Shown: piece by piece, positions 45,903-56,665 of the stretch | Numbering within the stretch: the first letter of the stretch is position 1 | Layout: every line of letters begins with the position of its first letter | Assembly (NCBI GenBank): GCA_015680685.1 | Contig: MNCI01025456.1 | Location: forward strand, 73,980-137,979 | Direction: 5' to 3' | Length of the DNA stretch: 64,000 bases | Origin: Gnetum montanum | Lineage: Eukaryota > Streptophyta > Gnetopsida > Gnetales > Gnetaceae | The notes under the pieces: generated by a model | Database searches by the model: none | What the model saw: the letters and a program-made list of their open reading frames with translations, nothing else | What the model was told of the DNA's origin: nothing | Translations under genes and position numbers: made by a program

Positions 45903-46265
45903 ATCTCAACCAATTGATGCTTCATCAGTATTGAACACATATGTTTTAATTAAGATTCATTGCTACTAATGGACCTTAGCCAAGTTAATTTGCTTGACAG
46001 ATCATGCTAATGTATTTTGTAAATATAAAAATAACTATAATAATTATTAACTAAGAAAACTAAAAAGTAAATAAAATATCCTTTTCGGTATTCAGTAAAT
46101 GAATTAAGTTTTTTTGTACATATATTGAAAATCATTTAGAGGCTAGACATCCATTTTAAGAAGAAAATGAAAATGTGTTTAAAGAGCACCTTACAAATTT
46201 AGTTGCATAAGAAGGAATTATTTTCTAGGCTAAAAACCTTTAAACTATTGGAGTAATTTAAGACC
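45903..46265. other. AT-rich spacer, nothing recognised
   Basis: No frame or repeat of note between the truncated gypsy copy and the first copia LTR. Confidence 0.5.
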
Positions 46266-46549
46266 TGATTTTTAGAAACTAGTTGTTCCACTCGATTTCC
46301 ATTGCTATTTTTTAGTAGTAATTATGCATGCAATAATAGTTCCCATATTAGTTTAGATACTTTTGACAAGTTAAGATTAGAATTGTAAAGATTTCCCACG
46401 TTCTCATTGCAAAGTTTCTATTTAAGAAGTTGTGTTTACTCATCTTATTTGTTTGGGAGAAGTAGTTTTAGTTCAATAAAAATTCTATTTATTCTCTTTT
46501 CTATATCCCTAATTCTAAAAAAAAGATTTCATGAAATTATTATTCTACA
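46266..46549 (+). repeat. Copia 1 5' LTR
   Basis: Begins TGATTTTTAGAAACTAGTTG and ends TTATTATTCTACA; 284 bp. TCTATTTAAGAAG near 46428 is the likely TATA box. Confidence 0.82.
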
Positions 46550-46550
46550 T

Positions 46551-46562
46551 TGGTATCATAGC
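46551..46562 (+). other. Copia 1 primer-binding site, tRNA-iMet type
   Basis: TGGTATCATAGC, one base from the plant copia consensus TGGTATCAGAGC. Confidence 0.85.
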
Positions 46563-46594
46563 TTGGTTGTTTAAACACAAGCATTTATCATGAA

Positions 46595-47460
46595 TTGAGA
46601 GTGAATAAAGCTACCAAAAACAATCTAATAGGTCTTCAAAATGTTCCAATTTTCAACAGCACCAATTATCAATTTTGGTGCATGAACATGAAGATGTTGT
46701 TTAAGTCACATGATTTATGGAAATTGGTTGAAAATGGATTTGTAGAGCTCATTTACATAGAGCAAGCCCCAAGATTGATAATGGCACAACAAAATGCATT
46801 GAGAGAGAGAAAAAAAGGACACAAAGGCCCTATTTTTTATTTAGTAGGGTCTAGATCATGTAATATTTCCATGAGTTATGGGTGTTGCCACTTCAAAGGA
46901 AGCATGGGATTTTCTTCATGAATAGTACCAAGGGACAAGTAAGTTGATGATTGTCAAGTTGCATGCTCTTCGATGAGACTTTGAGAATTTACAAATGAAG
47001 CCAATTGAGAAGGTATAAGAATTCTTCGCAAAATTCTCATCCATTATGAATCAAATTCATTTTCTTGGAGAAGAACTAAGTGACCAGAAGATTGTAGAAA
47101 AAGTGCTAAGGTGCCTTCCTACCAAGTTTGATCATGTAGTTGTTGCAATTGAGGAGTCAAAGGACATGTTAGATTATTTGCTTGTGAAGTTAATGGGTTC
47201 ACTTCAAGCACATGATAAATGGATGAGGAAATGGTCATAGAAATTATAGCCATGGAAGAGGATGGGGTAGAAATTATGGTGGAGGTAATCATGTTAATTC
47301 TCCATCTTATTCTTATTACAGTAAATCAGCCCATATAGAAAACAATTGTTGGCAGAAAAATAAGGTTGATAAAGATGAAGCTAGTCCACAATGTTACAAT
47401 TGTAAAAAATATGGACACATTACTAAATATTGTGATTTAAAAACACAAGGGTAAGCTAAC
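46595..47460 (+). pseudogene. Copia 1 gag
   Basis: The N-terminus reads VPIFNSTNYQFWCMNMKMLF, then LWKLVENGF. Further on, SIMNQIHFLGEELSDQKIVE and KVLRCLPTKFDHVVVAIEES belong to the UBN2-type gag core. A zinc knuckle follows as CYNCKKYGHITKYC near 47391-47432. There are several frameshifts (for example near 46800 and 46920). Gag packages element RNA. Confidence 0.85.
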
Positions 47461-48660
47461 TACCATGAAGAAAAGATAGCATGTGAAGATAATTTATTTG
47501 TTGCTTGTTTGACTATTGATGTTGGTGTGTGTGAAGATGGATGGTATTTAGATAGTAAATGAAACAATCATATGATAGGAAATAGAGCTTTCTTTGTTGA
47601 AATTGATGAGTGTAAAGACACAAGTTACAATGGGAAACAAAAACCAAATACAAGTATGTGTCTTAGATGTTATTGCTATGATGTCTAAATTTGGGAGGAA
47701 ACTTATACATGATGTGATGTATGTTCCTAGTTTGGCCTAGAATTTGCTTGGTTTGGGTTAAATACTAAAGAAAGGTTATTATGCATTGTTCAACAATGAT
47801 GAGTGCTTGATTTTTGATAAAATGAGTAGGAGTCTAATTTATGCATCAAAGATGACAACAAATAAATTTTTTCCTATTGTGTTGTTCCATGTTACCTTGA
47901 ATGTTTTCAAGGCTTCAAGTGATGATTCAATGTTGTGGCATAAAAGGTACAGTCATCTAAATTTTGTTGGGTAGCAATTGTTACATAAGAACAGCATGGT
48001 ATCTAATCTTCCAGTAGTGGAGATAAATGACAAAGGTTGTGAAGCATGTGTCTTTGAGAAGCATCACAAAGATAATTTTCCTATTGGAAAGTCTTAGATA
48101 GCCACTAAGCCTCTAATGTTAGTTCATGCTAATATATGCGGTCCAATGCAAACTCCATCTTTGAATGGAAGTAGGTACTTCCTTCTTTATTTTTTTTAAT
48201 GATTTTCCAAGGATATCGTGGATGTATTTTCTAAAGGAGAAATTTGAAGCCTTTGAATTGTTTAAACAATTTAAAGCACTTGTGGAGAAACAATTTGGAA
48301 ATTCAATCATGATTTTCTGCACTGATCATGGAGGTGAATTTACATCCCAAGATTTCAACTTGTTTTGTAGAATTGTGACATACAAAGACAACTCACTGCT
48401 AGTTATACGCCTTCGCAGAATGTTGCTGCTAAGTGGAAGAATTAAACCATTGTTGAGGTAGCAAAGAGTATGCTACAAGAAAAAAATCTTGCTAAGGTTT
48501 TTTTGGAAAAAAGCAATAGTGCAGCTATCTATGTAATTAACCACTTCCAAACACAAGAAATTGAAAGAAAAACACCTTATGTAGCTTGGAGTGAAACAAA
48601 GCCAAGTGCAAGTTATCTTAGGGTTTTTAGTTCTATTGCATATGCCTTAGTTCATTAGAA
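47461..48660 (+). pseudogene. Copia 1 protease and integrase
   Basis: The protease site is degenerate: WYLDSK followed by NNHMIGNRAFF where the family has WYLDSGCSNHMTG. The integrase zinc region starts DSMLWHKRYSHLNF and includes GCEACVFEKHHKDNFPIGKS. In the core the first catalytic Asp is Asn (HANICGP for HTDICGP), the second is kept (CTDHGGEFTSQDF), and the NGVxER motif carrying Glu is lost near 48410. A TAG at 48095-48097 stands at a Trp position (GKSWRATKP in relatives). Confidence 0.85.
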
Positions 48661-50400
48661 TTAAAAAAGAAGTTGGATGAGAAGAGCACCAAGTGTATCT
48701 TTGTTGGGTACAGTGATGAGACAAAAGGCTACAGGCTCTTTAATCCAATCACCTACAAATTGATTTTTAGCCATGACATCATTTCAATGAGGATGAAGCA
48801 TGGAATTGGAAAGATGGAAGTGTAGCCCCTGCTCTTGTGGAAATTGACAATTTAGATTCAAAAACAAGTAATTCACTTGTACCTATTCCTGCAATAGTTG
48901 ACTCTACAACCAAGTCTCCTCCAAGAAAGGTAAAGAGTCTATTTGATATTTATTCTTCATGTAAGTTTGCTTATTTTGCCATGCAACCTCTTTGTTTTGA
49001 AGACGCAATTGTGAGAGAAGAATGGATCAAAGTAATGGAGGAGGAGATTACTACTATTAAAACAAACAAAACATGGAGCTTGGTGGATTTGCCCAAAAGA
49101 AAAGAAGCAGTTGGTCTTAAATGGATATACAAGTGCAAGTTTAATTTTGATGATACCTTGTAGAGAAATAAGGCACGACTTGTAGTCAAGGGATATGCTA
49201 AAATCCTAGGTTTTTATTTTTTAGAAACTTTTGCACCCATGGGAAGATTTGATACAACTAAATACTTTGAAGTAAAGGGATTAGAGCACAAGGTTTATAA
49301 ATTGCACAAAACACTATATAGGCTCAAGTAATCTCCAAGAGCCTGGTATAGTAAAATTAACTCTTATTTTGCATATAATAATTTTTGCAAAAGTTCAAGT
49401 GAACCAACCTTATATGTTAAATTTTATGAAAATGATTTTTTACTGGTGTGCTTGTATGTTGATGGTATCATTTACGTTGGAAGTTCAATTGAAATGATGA
49501 AAGCCTTTAAAGAGTCAATGATGAGAACTTTTGATATGTCTGATTTGGACTTGTTGCATTATTTTTTTGGGTATTGAAGTTGTGCAAAATGAAAATGGAA
49601 TTTTTATTTATCAAAGAAAGTATGGTATTGATCTCTTGAAAAGATTGGGCATGTTGAATTGCAAAGTTGCCAAAACACCACTCAACACAAATGACAAGCT
49701 TTCATTGAATGATGGAATTGAGAAAGTTGATGAAAAGCACTTCAAGAGTATGGTAGGAGTGCTAATGTATCTCACTCACACACAACCAAATATAATGTTT
49801 GTTGTGTCTCATTTTTAGATCCATGCATAGTCCAAGCAAGCACCATCTTGGAGTAGCCAAAAGAATTTTGAGATATGTTCAAGGGACCATAAGTTATGGC
49901 ATTAGGTATGTGAAGGGTAATAGCAATGTTCTTCTTGAATTTATTGATAGTGATTGGGCTAGATGTTTAGAGGACAAAAAACACATGATAGGTTATGTGC
50001 TATGTCTTGGGTCTCAAGCTATTTCATGGATGTCAAAGCAGTAACCAAGCACAACATTATCAAGCATAGAGGCTGAGTATATGGTTGCAATAGCCATAAC
50101 ATGTCAAGCTACTTGTATGAGAAGATTTTTAGTTGATTTGAAGAAAAACAAGAGTATCCTACAATAATTTTCTGCAATAATAAGTCTACCATTTCATTAT
50201 CAAAGAATCCAATGCAATAAGGAAGATCCAAACACATTGAAATACACCGTCATTTTATTTGAAAGCTTATTGGTAAAGGAGAAGCCGAGTTATGGCATTG
50301 CAATACTAAAGAATAGCCAACCAACATATTCACCAAAGCATTATCTAAGGAGAAATTCAAGAAGTTTCGAGCCTTAATTGGTGTTTAACCCTTTGCTTGA
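48661..50400 (+). pseudogene. Copia 1 reverse transcriptase and RNase H
   Basis: The reverse transcriptase begins FEDAIVREEWIKVMEEEITT, then KTWSLVDLPK and GLKWIYKCKF. After FAPMGRFDTT the sequence jumps to KYFEVKGLEHKVYKLHKTLY: about 60-70 codons, including the DVKxAF catalytic Asp, are missing. The YVDD box reads YVDG (49455-49466). RNase H blocks follow: SMVGVLMYLTHTQPNIMFVV, HLGVAKRILRYVQGTISYGI, DSDWARCLEDKKHMIGYVLC. Gln codons became TAG (49161-49163) and TAA (49329-49331). Confidence 0.88.
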
Positions 50401-50414
50401 ATTAAGGGTGAAAT

Positions 50415-50681
50415 TGTTGGAGATAGGAACTAGTTGTCCCACTCAATTTCTGTTGCTATTTTTTAGTAGTAGTTGCTACTTGTTTAGATATTTTTCACAA
50501 ATTGTTAAGATTAGAATTATAAACTTATCACATGTTCTCATTGCAAACTGTCTATTTAAGTAGCTATGTTTAGTTATTTTATTTGCATGAGAGAAGTAGT
50601 TTGAGCTCAATAAAATTTCTGTTTGTTCTCTTTTCTGTATCCCTACTTCTAAAAGAGATTTAGTTAGATTATTATTCAACA
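50415..50681 (+). repeat. Copia 1 3' LTR
   Basis: Begins TGTTGGAGATAGGAACTAG and ends TTATTATTCAACA, 267 bp, aligned throughout with the 5' LTR. The purine-rich AAGGGTGAAAT immediately upstream is the probable polypurine tract. Confidence 0.82.
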
Positions 50682-51271
50682 TAAACTGCTGCATTTCCTT
50701 TTTCTAGAGACTACACCACCTCACATAACAACATCTATTAATTATAACTTTAACGAAATAGCCAAATTTCAACTTTTTTTCTTATGAGTGAATGATTCCA
50801 TCTATGAGGTGTTTTGGTCGTGCAACTATGTTCCTTTGTAACCATCATCAAGAAAAGATAATCCAGAAATTTGAAAAAAGCGTCATTGAGAACTAGTTTG
50901 CTAATATTCTGTGCTGTGAATAGTAATTGAGATGTAACGCAATGCATCGATTTTATTATTATAACTATCTTGGAATAATTGGACACCTAAAAAACAGGGT
51001 AACTTTGTTTTCCGCTTACAGCGATGTTGCAGAAAATGACACCTGTTGTTAGAGTTTGGCGATCCATTTTAATCGGTCTAAGTTTGGCGATGTTGTAGAG
51101 GAGGCGGGTGTTGGACTTGTGCTCCGCTGTGGACGTGGTTAACGCCACGCGGGTGGCGTTCCCGCGCGTGACGTTGTACGTGGAAGGATGTGGCGATGAG
51201 CATTAGCTATGGTGGCTCTCTGTGCAGTGGCGAAGGGAGCCGAGTAGGAGTTGCGGTGTTTGGGAGCCGGC
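50682..51271. other. Spacer between copia elements, with a CG-rich patch
   Basis: AT-rich to about 51015, then GC- and CG-rich (51017-51271). The patch contains AACGCCAC, GCGG, GTGGCGTT near 51140, a perfect 8-base-arm inverted repeat. No protein or RNA gene is recognised. It may be non-transposon host sequence, since it keeps CG dinucleotides. Confidence 0.45.
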
Positions 51272-51652
51272 TGTGGCCATAGTTATCATGATAAATTTAG
51301 GTCATGGTTATCATGTTAAAATTGGGCTATCCTTATTAAAATATTGAGTGGTTATCATTAGTTATTTAAGGGTCCCTTCACCACTATAAAAGGGACCTCC
51401 CTCACCCTAATTCAAATCCATCACAGATATTCCCTTTCTATCCCACTCTTACATTCTTCTCCTATTGCATGAGAGAGATGCTTCTTCTTGTTCTCTCCTT
51501 GTGATAAAGAGAGAAGGTTGTTATCCCCATTTTTGATAATAAGGTCCTTCTATATTTGCCTGTGGTTTTTTCTTTCCCACTTTGGGGTTTTTCCACATAA
51601 AAGGTGCATGCCATTGCTCTTTATTTTCATCTCATTTCATATTTTGCTGCCA
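51272..51652 (+). repeat. Copia 2 5' LTR
   Basis: Begins TGTGGCCATAGTTATCATG and ends CATATTTTGCTGCCA; 381 bp. CACTATAAAAGGGACCTCC near 51392 is a strong TATA box with initiator region downstream. Confidence 0.88.
51389..51402 (+). promoter_or_regulatory. TATA box of copia 2 5' LTR
   Basis: ACTATAAAAGGGAC; the 3' LTR keeps ACTATAAAAGGGAT at the matching place (near 55790). Transcription would start about 30 bases downstream. Confidence 0.7.
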
Positions 51653-51654
51653 TG

Positions 51655-51666
51655 TGGTATTGAAGC
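51655..51666 (+). other. Copia 2 primer-binding site, tRNA-iMet type
   Basis: TGGTATTGAAGC, a three-base variant of TGGTATCAGAGC, two bases after the LTR. Confidence 0.7.
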
Positions 51667-51718
51667 CACATTCATAGTTCATGGAAATGTTAGAGGTTGT
51701 GCATATAAATTTTACAAA

Positions 51719-52520
51719 ATGGTTGGCAAATACAAAATAGAGAAGTTCAATGGAAGCAACTTTACATTATGGAAAATGAAGATACAGGAAATTTTGCGTA
51801 AAGATAATTGCTTAGTGGCTATTCGAGAAAGGACGCAAAAGGTCACAAATGACGACAAGTAGAATGAAATGGATGGTAATGCTATTGCCAATTTATACTT
51901 GGCACTAGCAAATGGGGTTCTTTCAAGTATTGTAGAAAAGAAGACGATGAAGGGAATATGAGACACTTTGACAAAGCTGTACGAGGCTAAATCACTCCAC
52001 AACAAAATCTTCTTGAAGAGAAGACTTTACACTCTTCATATGGGAGAAAACTCATCGGTAACTAACCATATCAACACTCTAAATACTTTATTTGCTCAAC
52101 TCACATTGTTGGGTTATAAAGTAGATGTAGGTGAATGTGCAGAAATTTTACTTCAAAGTCTACCGGATTCATATGATCAACTCATCATCAACTTTACCAA
52201 CAATGTCCTTATGGATGCTCTTGTCTTTGACAAGGTTGCAGTTGCAATTCTTGAAGAAAAAAGTTAGTGCAAAAATAAGGAAGATAGGTTGGCAAACAAT
52301 GCGAAGGCCTTAACAATGATGAGAGGGAGATCCATGGAATGTGATCCCAATTGGAACCAAATGCATGGCAGATCTAAGTCAAGAAGTAAAAAGAAAAACA
52401 TTACTTGCTACAATTGTGGAAAGAGAGGACATCTGAATAAGGAGTGTTGGAACAAGAAGAGTGATGAAAAGAATCCTCAAGGGAATGTGGCAAGTACCTC
52501 ATATGACGGTGATGTTCTAT
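51719..52520 (+). pseudogene. Copia 2 gag
   Basis: Starts MVGKYKIEKFNGSNFTLWKM at 51719. It continues with LYEAKSLHNKIFLKRRLYTL and LLQSLPDSYDQLIINFTNNV, the UBN2 gag core, and a CCHC knuckle CYNCGKRGHLNKEC at about 52407-52448. In-frame stops: TAG at 51860-51862 and TGA at 51959-51961, both where relatives have Trp, and TAG near 52265. Otherwise the frame is intact for about 270 codons. Confidence 0.9.
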
Positions 52521-53960
52521 ACAGTGAGGCAACTATTGCTAAAGGTAGACAGATGCTCACTGATGTTTGGATATTGGATTTAGGAGCAACATGGCACATG
52601 ACCTCTTGGAGAGAATGGTTTTATCACTACAAACCAATCTTAGAAGGATCTATGTACATGGGAAATGATCATGCTTTGACAATTGCTGGTAGTGGTGCTG
52701 TCAAGATAAAGATGTATGATGACACTATTTGCACCATACAAAAGGTACAACATGTGGAGGGCATGAAGAAAAATCTACTATCTTTAGGACAACTAGATGA
52801 TGTTGGGTGCAAAACTCATATAGAAAATGGGATCTTAAAGATTAACAAAGGTGTGCTTATGGTAATGAAGGTAGAAAAGGTTTTTGCAAATTTGTACATG
52901 CTTCTGGGGAACACACATCAAGTGGGAGAGTCTTCTATTGCATCAACTAGTTCAGAAGAAGAATCAACAATGTTGTGGCATCAAAAACTTGGTCATATGT
53001 CAGAACGAGGTTTGAAGATTCTCTCTAAATAGAGACTACTTCCTGGGCTCAATTCGGTATGTTTCCCATTTTGTGAGCATTGTGTTACTAGTAAGCAACA
53101 TAGATTAAAGTTTAGCACATCAATAGCTAAGAGTAGAGGCATCTTGGACTTGATGCACTTTGATGTTTGGCAAGCACTAGTCACTTCCCTAGGAGGAGCA
53201 AGATACTTTGTATCTTTCATTAATGATTACTCTAGGAGATGTTGGGTGTATCCAATCAAAAGGAATGCAGATGTCTTTTCAATCTTCAAAGTTTTTAAAG
53301 CATGGGTAGAACTTGAGTCTAAACAAAGGATCAAGTCAAGAATATACAAGTGATGAATTTGAAGCATTTTGTCAATAAGAAGGCATTAAGAGGTAGTTCA
53401 CAAAGACACACACTCAATAAAATGGAGTGGTAGAACAGATGAACAGAACCTTATTGGAAAAAACAAGATCAATGTTGAGGGTTACAAATCTAACCAAGTC
53501 ATTCTGAAGAAGTAGTCAATACCACCTACTATTTAATCAATCACTCTCCATCAACTTCGATTGATCTAAAAACACCAATGGAAACGTGGACTGGTAAGCC
53601 AGCTGTTTATTCTCATCTCCATACATTTGGAAGTTTTGTGTATGTGATGTACAATGACCAAGAAAGATCAAAGTTGGACCCAAAGTCCAGGAAATGTATC
53701 TTCTTAGGGTATGATGATGGAGTTAAGGGGTATCGCCTGTGGGATCCCACTACTGACAAGTTTGGCATTAGAAAAGGTGTGATATTTGTAGAAGATAAAA
53801 TTGAAGATAAGGGAGATGATAGCACTTCAAAGGAGAATTCAAAGACTACTAGAATTCAGGTAGAAGATAAGACAAAAGCTAAAGATTTAGTTACTTCTGA
53901 AGCAACATCAATGTATGAAGAGAAAGGACCAGTCAAATTTAAAGCTTATGAAGTTCATTA
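52521..53960 (+). pseudogene. Copia 2 protease and integrase
   Basis: The protease site reads WILDLGATWHMT (family WILDSGASxHMT). The integrase zinc region has MLWHQKLGHMSERGLKIL and CEHCVTSKQHRLKF. In the core, LDLMHFDVWQALVTS carries the first Asp, then after VELESKQRIK a deletion removes the family's TDNGGE block, and the text resumes as EYTSDEFEAFC in another frame, then NGVVEQMNRTLLEKTRSMLR with the Glu. The C-terminal part is open at 53578-53961 (HTFGSFVYVMYNDQERSKLD, KCIFLGYDDGVKGYRLWDP). A TAG at 53030-53032 stands at a Gln position. Confidence 0.9.
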
Positions 53961-55660
53961 GTCAACTCAGGCAGAAAGATCACCAACTTGGTACTTAGAT
54001 TATGTTACTAAAAGCAATGTTGCATACTACCTTTTAACAAAAGATGGAAAGCCCTCAACTTTACATGAGGCTCTCAAAAGTCCAAATGTGTCTTTGTGGA
54101 TGGTATCAATGCAAGAGGAGATTGAAGCTTTACACAAAAACAAGACATGGGATTTTGTTACACTATCGCAAGGAAGGCTTTTGGAAACAAATGGGTCTAC
54201 AAGATCAAATGTGATAGTAATAACGAAGTGGAGTGATATCATGCAAGATTGGTGGTAAAGGGATATGCTCAAAAAGAAGGAATTGACTTCAATGAGATAT
54301 TTTCTCTCGTGGTTAGACTTACAATAGTTAGAGTAGTCCTAGCAATGTGTGCTACATATGGTCTATGTCTAGAACAACTAGATGTGAAAACTGCTTTTCT
54401 TCATGGAGATCTTGAAGAAGATATTTACATGCTCCAACCAGAAGGTTTTGCAGAAGAAGGCATAGAGAACTTGGTTATCAGGTTGAACAAATCTTTGTAC
54501 GGTCTCCAACAGGTGCCAAGGTGTTGGTACAAGAGATTTAACTCATATATCATGAGCCTTGTGTACAATAGACTTAGTGCAAACCCTTGTACATATTTCA
54601 AGAGGTTTGATGAAGATTTCATTTTTTTGCTATTGTATGTGGATGACATGTTGGTTGTAGGCCCCAACAAAGAGTAAATCCAAGAATTAAAGGCACAGTT
54701 GGCTAGGGAATTTGATATGAAAGACTTGGGACTAGCAAACAAGATTCTAGGGATGCAAATTCATCGAGATAGAAATAACAAGGAGATATGGCTTTCTTAG
54801 AAAAACTACTTGGGTAAGATCTTATGATGCTTCAACGCAAGACTATAAGCCAATTTCTACCCCACTTCCTGTTAATTTCAAATTATCCTCCAAAATTTGT
54901 CCTATTAATGAAGTACAGAGGAATGAGATGTTTTCAGTATTGCATGCATCAATAGTCAGAAGCCTAATGTTTGCTATGATTTGTACAAAACCAGACATTG
55001 CACAAGTAGTGGGAGCGGTTAGTCAGTACATGGCAAATCTTGGACGAGAGCATTGGAGTATTGTTAAGAGAATCCTAAAATACATTAAGGGTACCTTAGA
55101 TGTTGCATTATGTTATGGAGGATTGGAATTTACTATTAAAAGTTATGTGGATTTAGATTTTGCAAGTGATCCAGATAAAAAGAAATCTACTACAAGCTAT
55201 GTGTTTACACTTGCAGGAGGAGCTATAAGTTGGGTATCAAGATTACAAATAGTAGTAGCCTTATCTACAATAGAAGCAAAAAACATGGTAGCTACACAAG
55301 CTTGCAAAGAATCCAATGTGGATTCAAAGGTTATTGGAGGAGCTTGGACACAAACAAGACAAGATTCTTTTGTTTTGTGATAGTCAGAGCACCTTGCATA
55401 TTGTAAGGAATCCAACCTTTCATTCAAGGAAAAAACACATAGGAGTACAATTTCACTTTTTTCGTAACGTAGTAGAAGATAGAAGTGTGGATATGTAGAA
55501 AATGCACACCAAAGATAATCTTGTATATGTTTTAACCAAGCTAATTAACATAGACAAGTTTGACTGGAGTAGATCCTCATATGGCTTAACAAAAGCATAA
55601 GCAACATAGAATGGCAAGGTTGAAAGAATTGTGTGGAGATATGATTGATCCTCAATCAAA
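53961..55660 (+). pseudogene. Copia 2 reverse transcriptase and RNase H
   Basis: The reverse transcriptase reads MQEEIEALHKNKTWDFVTL, then after a frameshift ARLVVKGYAQKEGIDFNEIF, EQLDVKTAFLHGDLEEDIYM (first Asp present), NKSLYGLQQVPRCWYKRF and LLLYVDDMLVVGPNKE (YVDD at 54636-54647, intact). RNase H follows at 54928-55380: LMFAMICTKPDIAQVVGAVS, ILKYIKGTLDVAL, VDLDFASDPDKKKSTTSYVF, then in another frame LLFCDSQSTLHIVRNPTFHS. Four or five frameshifts are needed to join the parts. Confidence 0.92.
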
Positions 55661-55663
55661 ATT

Positions 55664-55678
55664 TCCAAGAGGAAAATT
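55664..55678 (+). other. Copia 2 polypurine tract
   Basis: CCAAGAGGAAAAT immediately precedes the 3' LTR start TGTTGGCC. Confidence 0.65.
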
Positions 55679-56048
55679 GTTGGCCATACTTATCATGATA
55701 AATTTAGGCCATGGTTATTATGCTAAAATTTGGCTATGCTTATTAAAATAGTAGGTGGTTATCATTAGTTATTTAAGGGCCCCTTCACCACTATAAAAGG
55801 GATCTCCCTCACCTCAATTCAGATCCATCACAGATATTTCCTTTTCATCCCACTCTTACATTCTTCTCCTATTGCATGAGAGAGAGGCTTCTTCTTGCTC
55901 TCTTCTTGTGATAAAGAGAGAAGGTTGTTATCCCAAGTTTTGAAAATAATATCTTTCTACATTTGCCCTAGTTTTCTTTTCTGAATTTGGGGTTAAAAAA
56001 TTCTGTCCATTGCTCTTTATTTTCATCTCATTTCATATTTTGCTCCCA
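55679..56048 (+). repeat. Copia 2 3' LTR
   Basis: Begins TGTTGGCCATACTTATCATG and ends CATATTTTGCTCCCA; 370 bp, collinear with the 5' LTR with small indels. Confidence 0.88.
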
Positions 56049-56149
56049 GATCTGCTAACAGCTATTGTTGTAGCCACGTCATGGCATTGTTGTCTCCTCA
56101 AAGTTGGTTCTGATGAATGATTATGGTGGCCTACCTACCTACCCAATTT

Positions 56150-56167
56150 CACATGCACGTGCATGTG
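56150..56167. promoter_or_regulatory. Palindrome with two RY motifs and a G-box
   Basis: CACATGCACGTGCATGTG is a perfect 18-bp palindrome. It contains the G-box CACGTG flanked by CATGCA and its complement TGCATG, the RY element recognised by plant B3 factors. A regulatory role is inferred only from these motifs. Confidence 0.45.
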
Positions 56168-56471
56168 CCACCTCTATATGTGATAATTTCATCATTGTTT
56201 GCGTTACTGTAATTATTACGCTTGTGCAAACTCGTGAAACCGAGCCCAACCTCATGCATTTTTATCTCATTTCGGTGGCTTAAATAATACACTTCCGTTG
56301 CTTCTTCCTTTAAAGCTAATTTTAAGAGTCTTAAGCAATCAATTTTAATTGGTTCTATGCAATCAACTTTGAAAGCATCCAATAAAGTCTTGTCGCAAGG
56401 TATAACGAGCAAATTATTTCAGTGGTATAGCAAAAACCAAGGCAGTAGCAGTAATTCGTTTGTTGTAAGAA

Positions 56472-56665
56472 TCATGTTGAGTTGATAATACACATTGTTA
56501 AAGTATTTTTAGGTTGGGTTGGTAATGCACTCATTGTTTTAGTATGTCGTGCACTCATTGTTACAATATTTCTAGGTATCTTTAAGTTGAGTTGGTAATC
56601 CAGATATTGTTAAAGTATTTTTAGGTTGAGTTGCTAATGCACTTATTGTTGTATATCTAATATAA
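56472..56665 (+). repeat. Irregular tandem repeat, unit about 37-40 bp
   Basis: GTTGAGTTGRTAAT followed by CACATTGTTAAAGTATTTTT recurs about four times (starts near 56474, 56513, 56587 and 56627), the second unit being longer by an insertion. Confidence 0.65.

Larger units (their letters stand above)
46266..50681 (+). mobile_element. Ty1/copia retrotransposon 1, complete architecture, decayed
   Basis: It has a 5' LTR (46266-46549), tRNA-Met-type primer site, gag, protease, integrase, reverse transcriptase, RNase H and a 3' LTR (50415-50681), all on the plus strand in copia order. The LTRs are about 80% alike by eye, so it is old. A clear target-site duplication was not found. The 4.4-kb length is typical of small plant copia elements. 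Catalytic residues are lost in integrase and reverse transcriptase, and a part of the latter is deleted. Confidence 0.9.
51272..56048 (+). mobile_element. Ty1/copia retrotransposon 2 (Tnt1/Tork-like), nearly complete
   Basis: It has a 5' LTR (51272-51652), primer site, one gag-pol frame with a handful of stops and frameshifts, a polypurine tract and a 3' LTR (55679-56048). Gag-pol is closest, by its wording, to the common plant family annotated as transposon TNT 1-94. The LTRs are about 85-90% alike by eye, so it is younger than copia 1. No matching 5-bp flank is seen (CCGGC before, GATCT after). The integrase lost the stretch containing its second catalytic Asp. Confidence 0.92.

Noticed and set aside
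56149-56412. 87-codon minus-strand ORF ending beside the RY/G-box palindrome
   Set aside because: Not recognised, no splice or promoter signals. It may be real but cannot be supported.
56472-56665. CRISPR-like or satellite array
   Set aside because: Units are few, irregular in length and have no spacers. The context is a plant nuclear genome.
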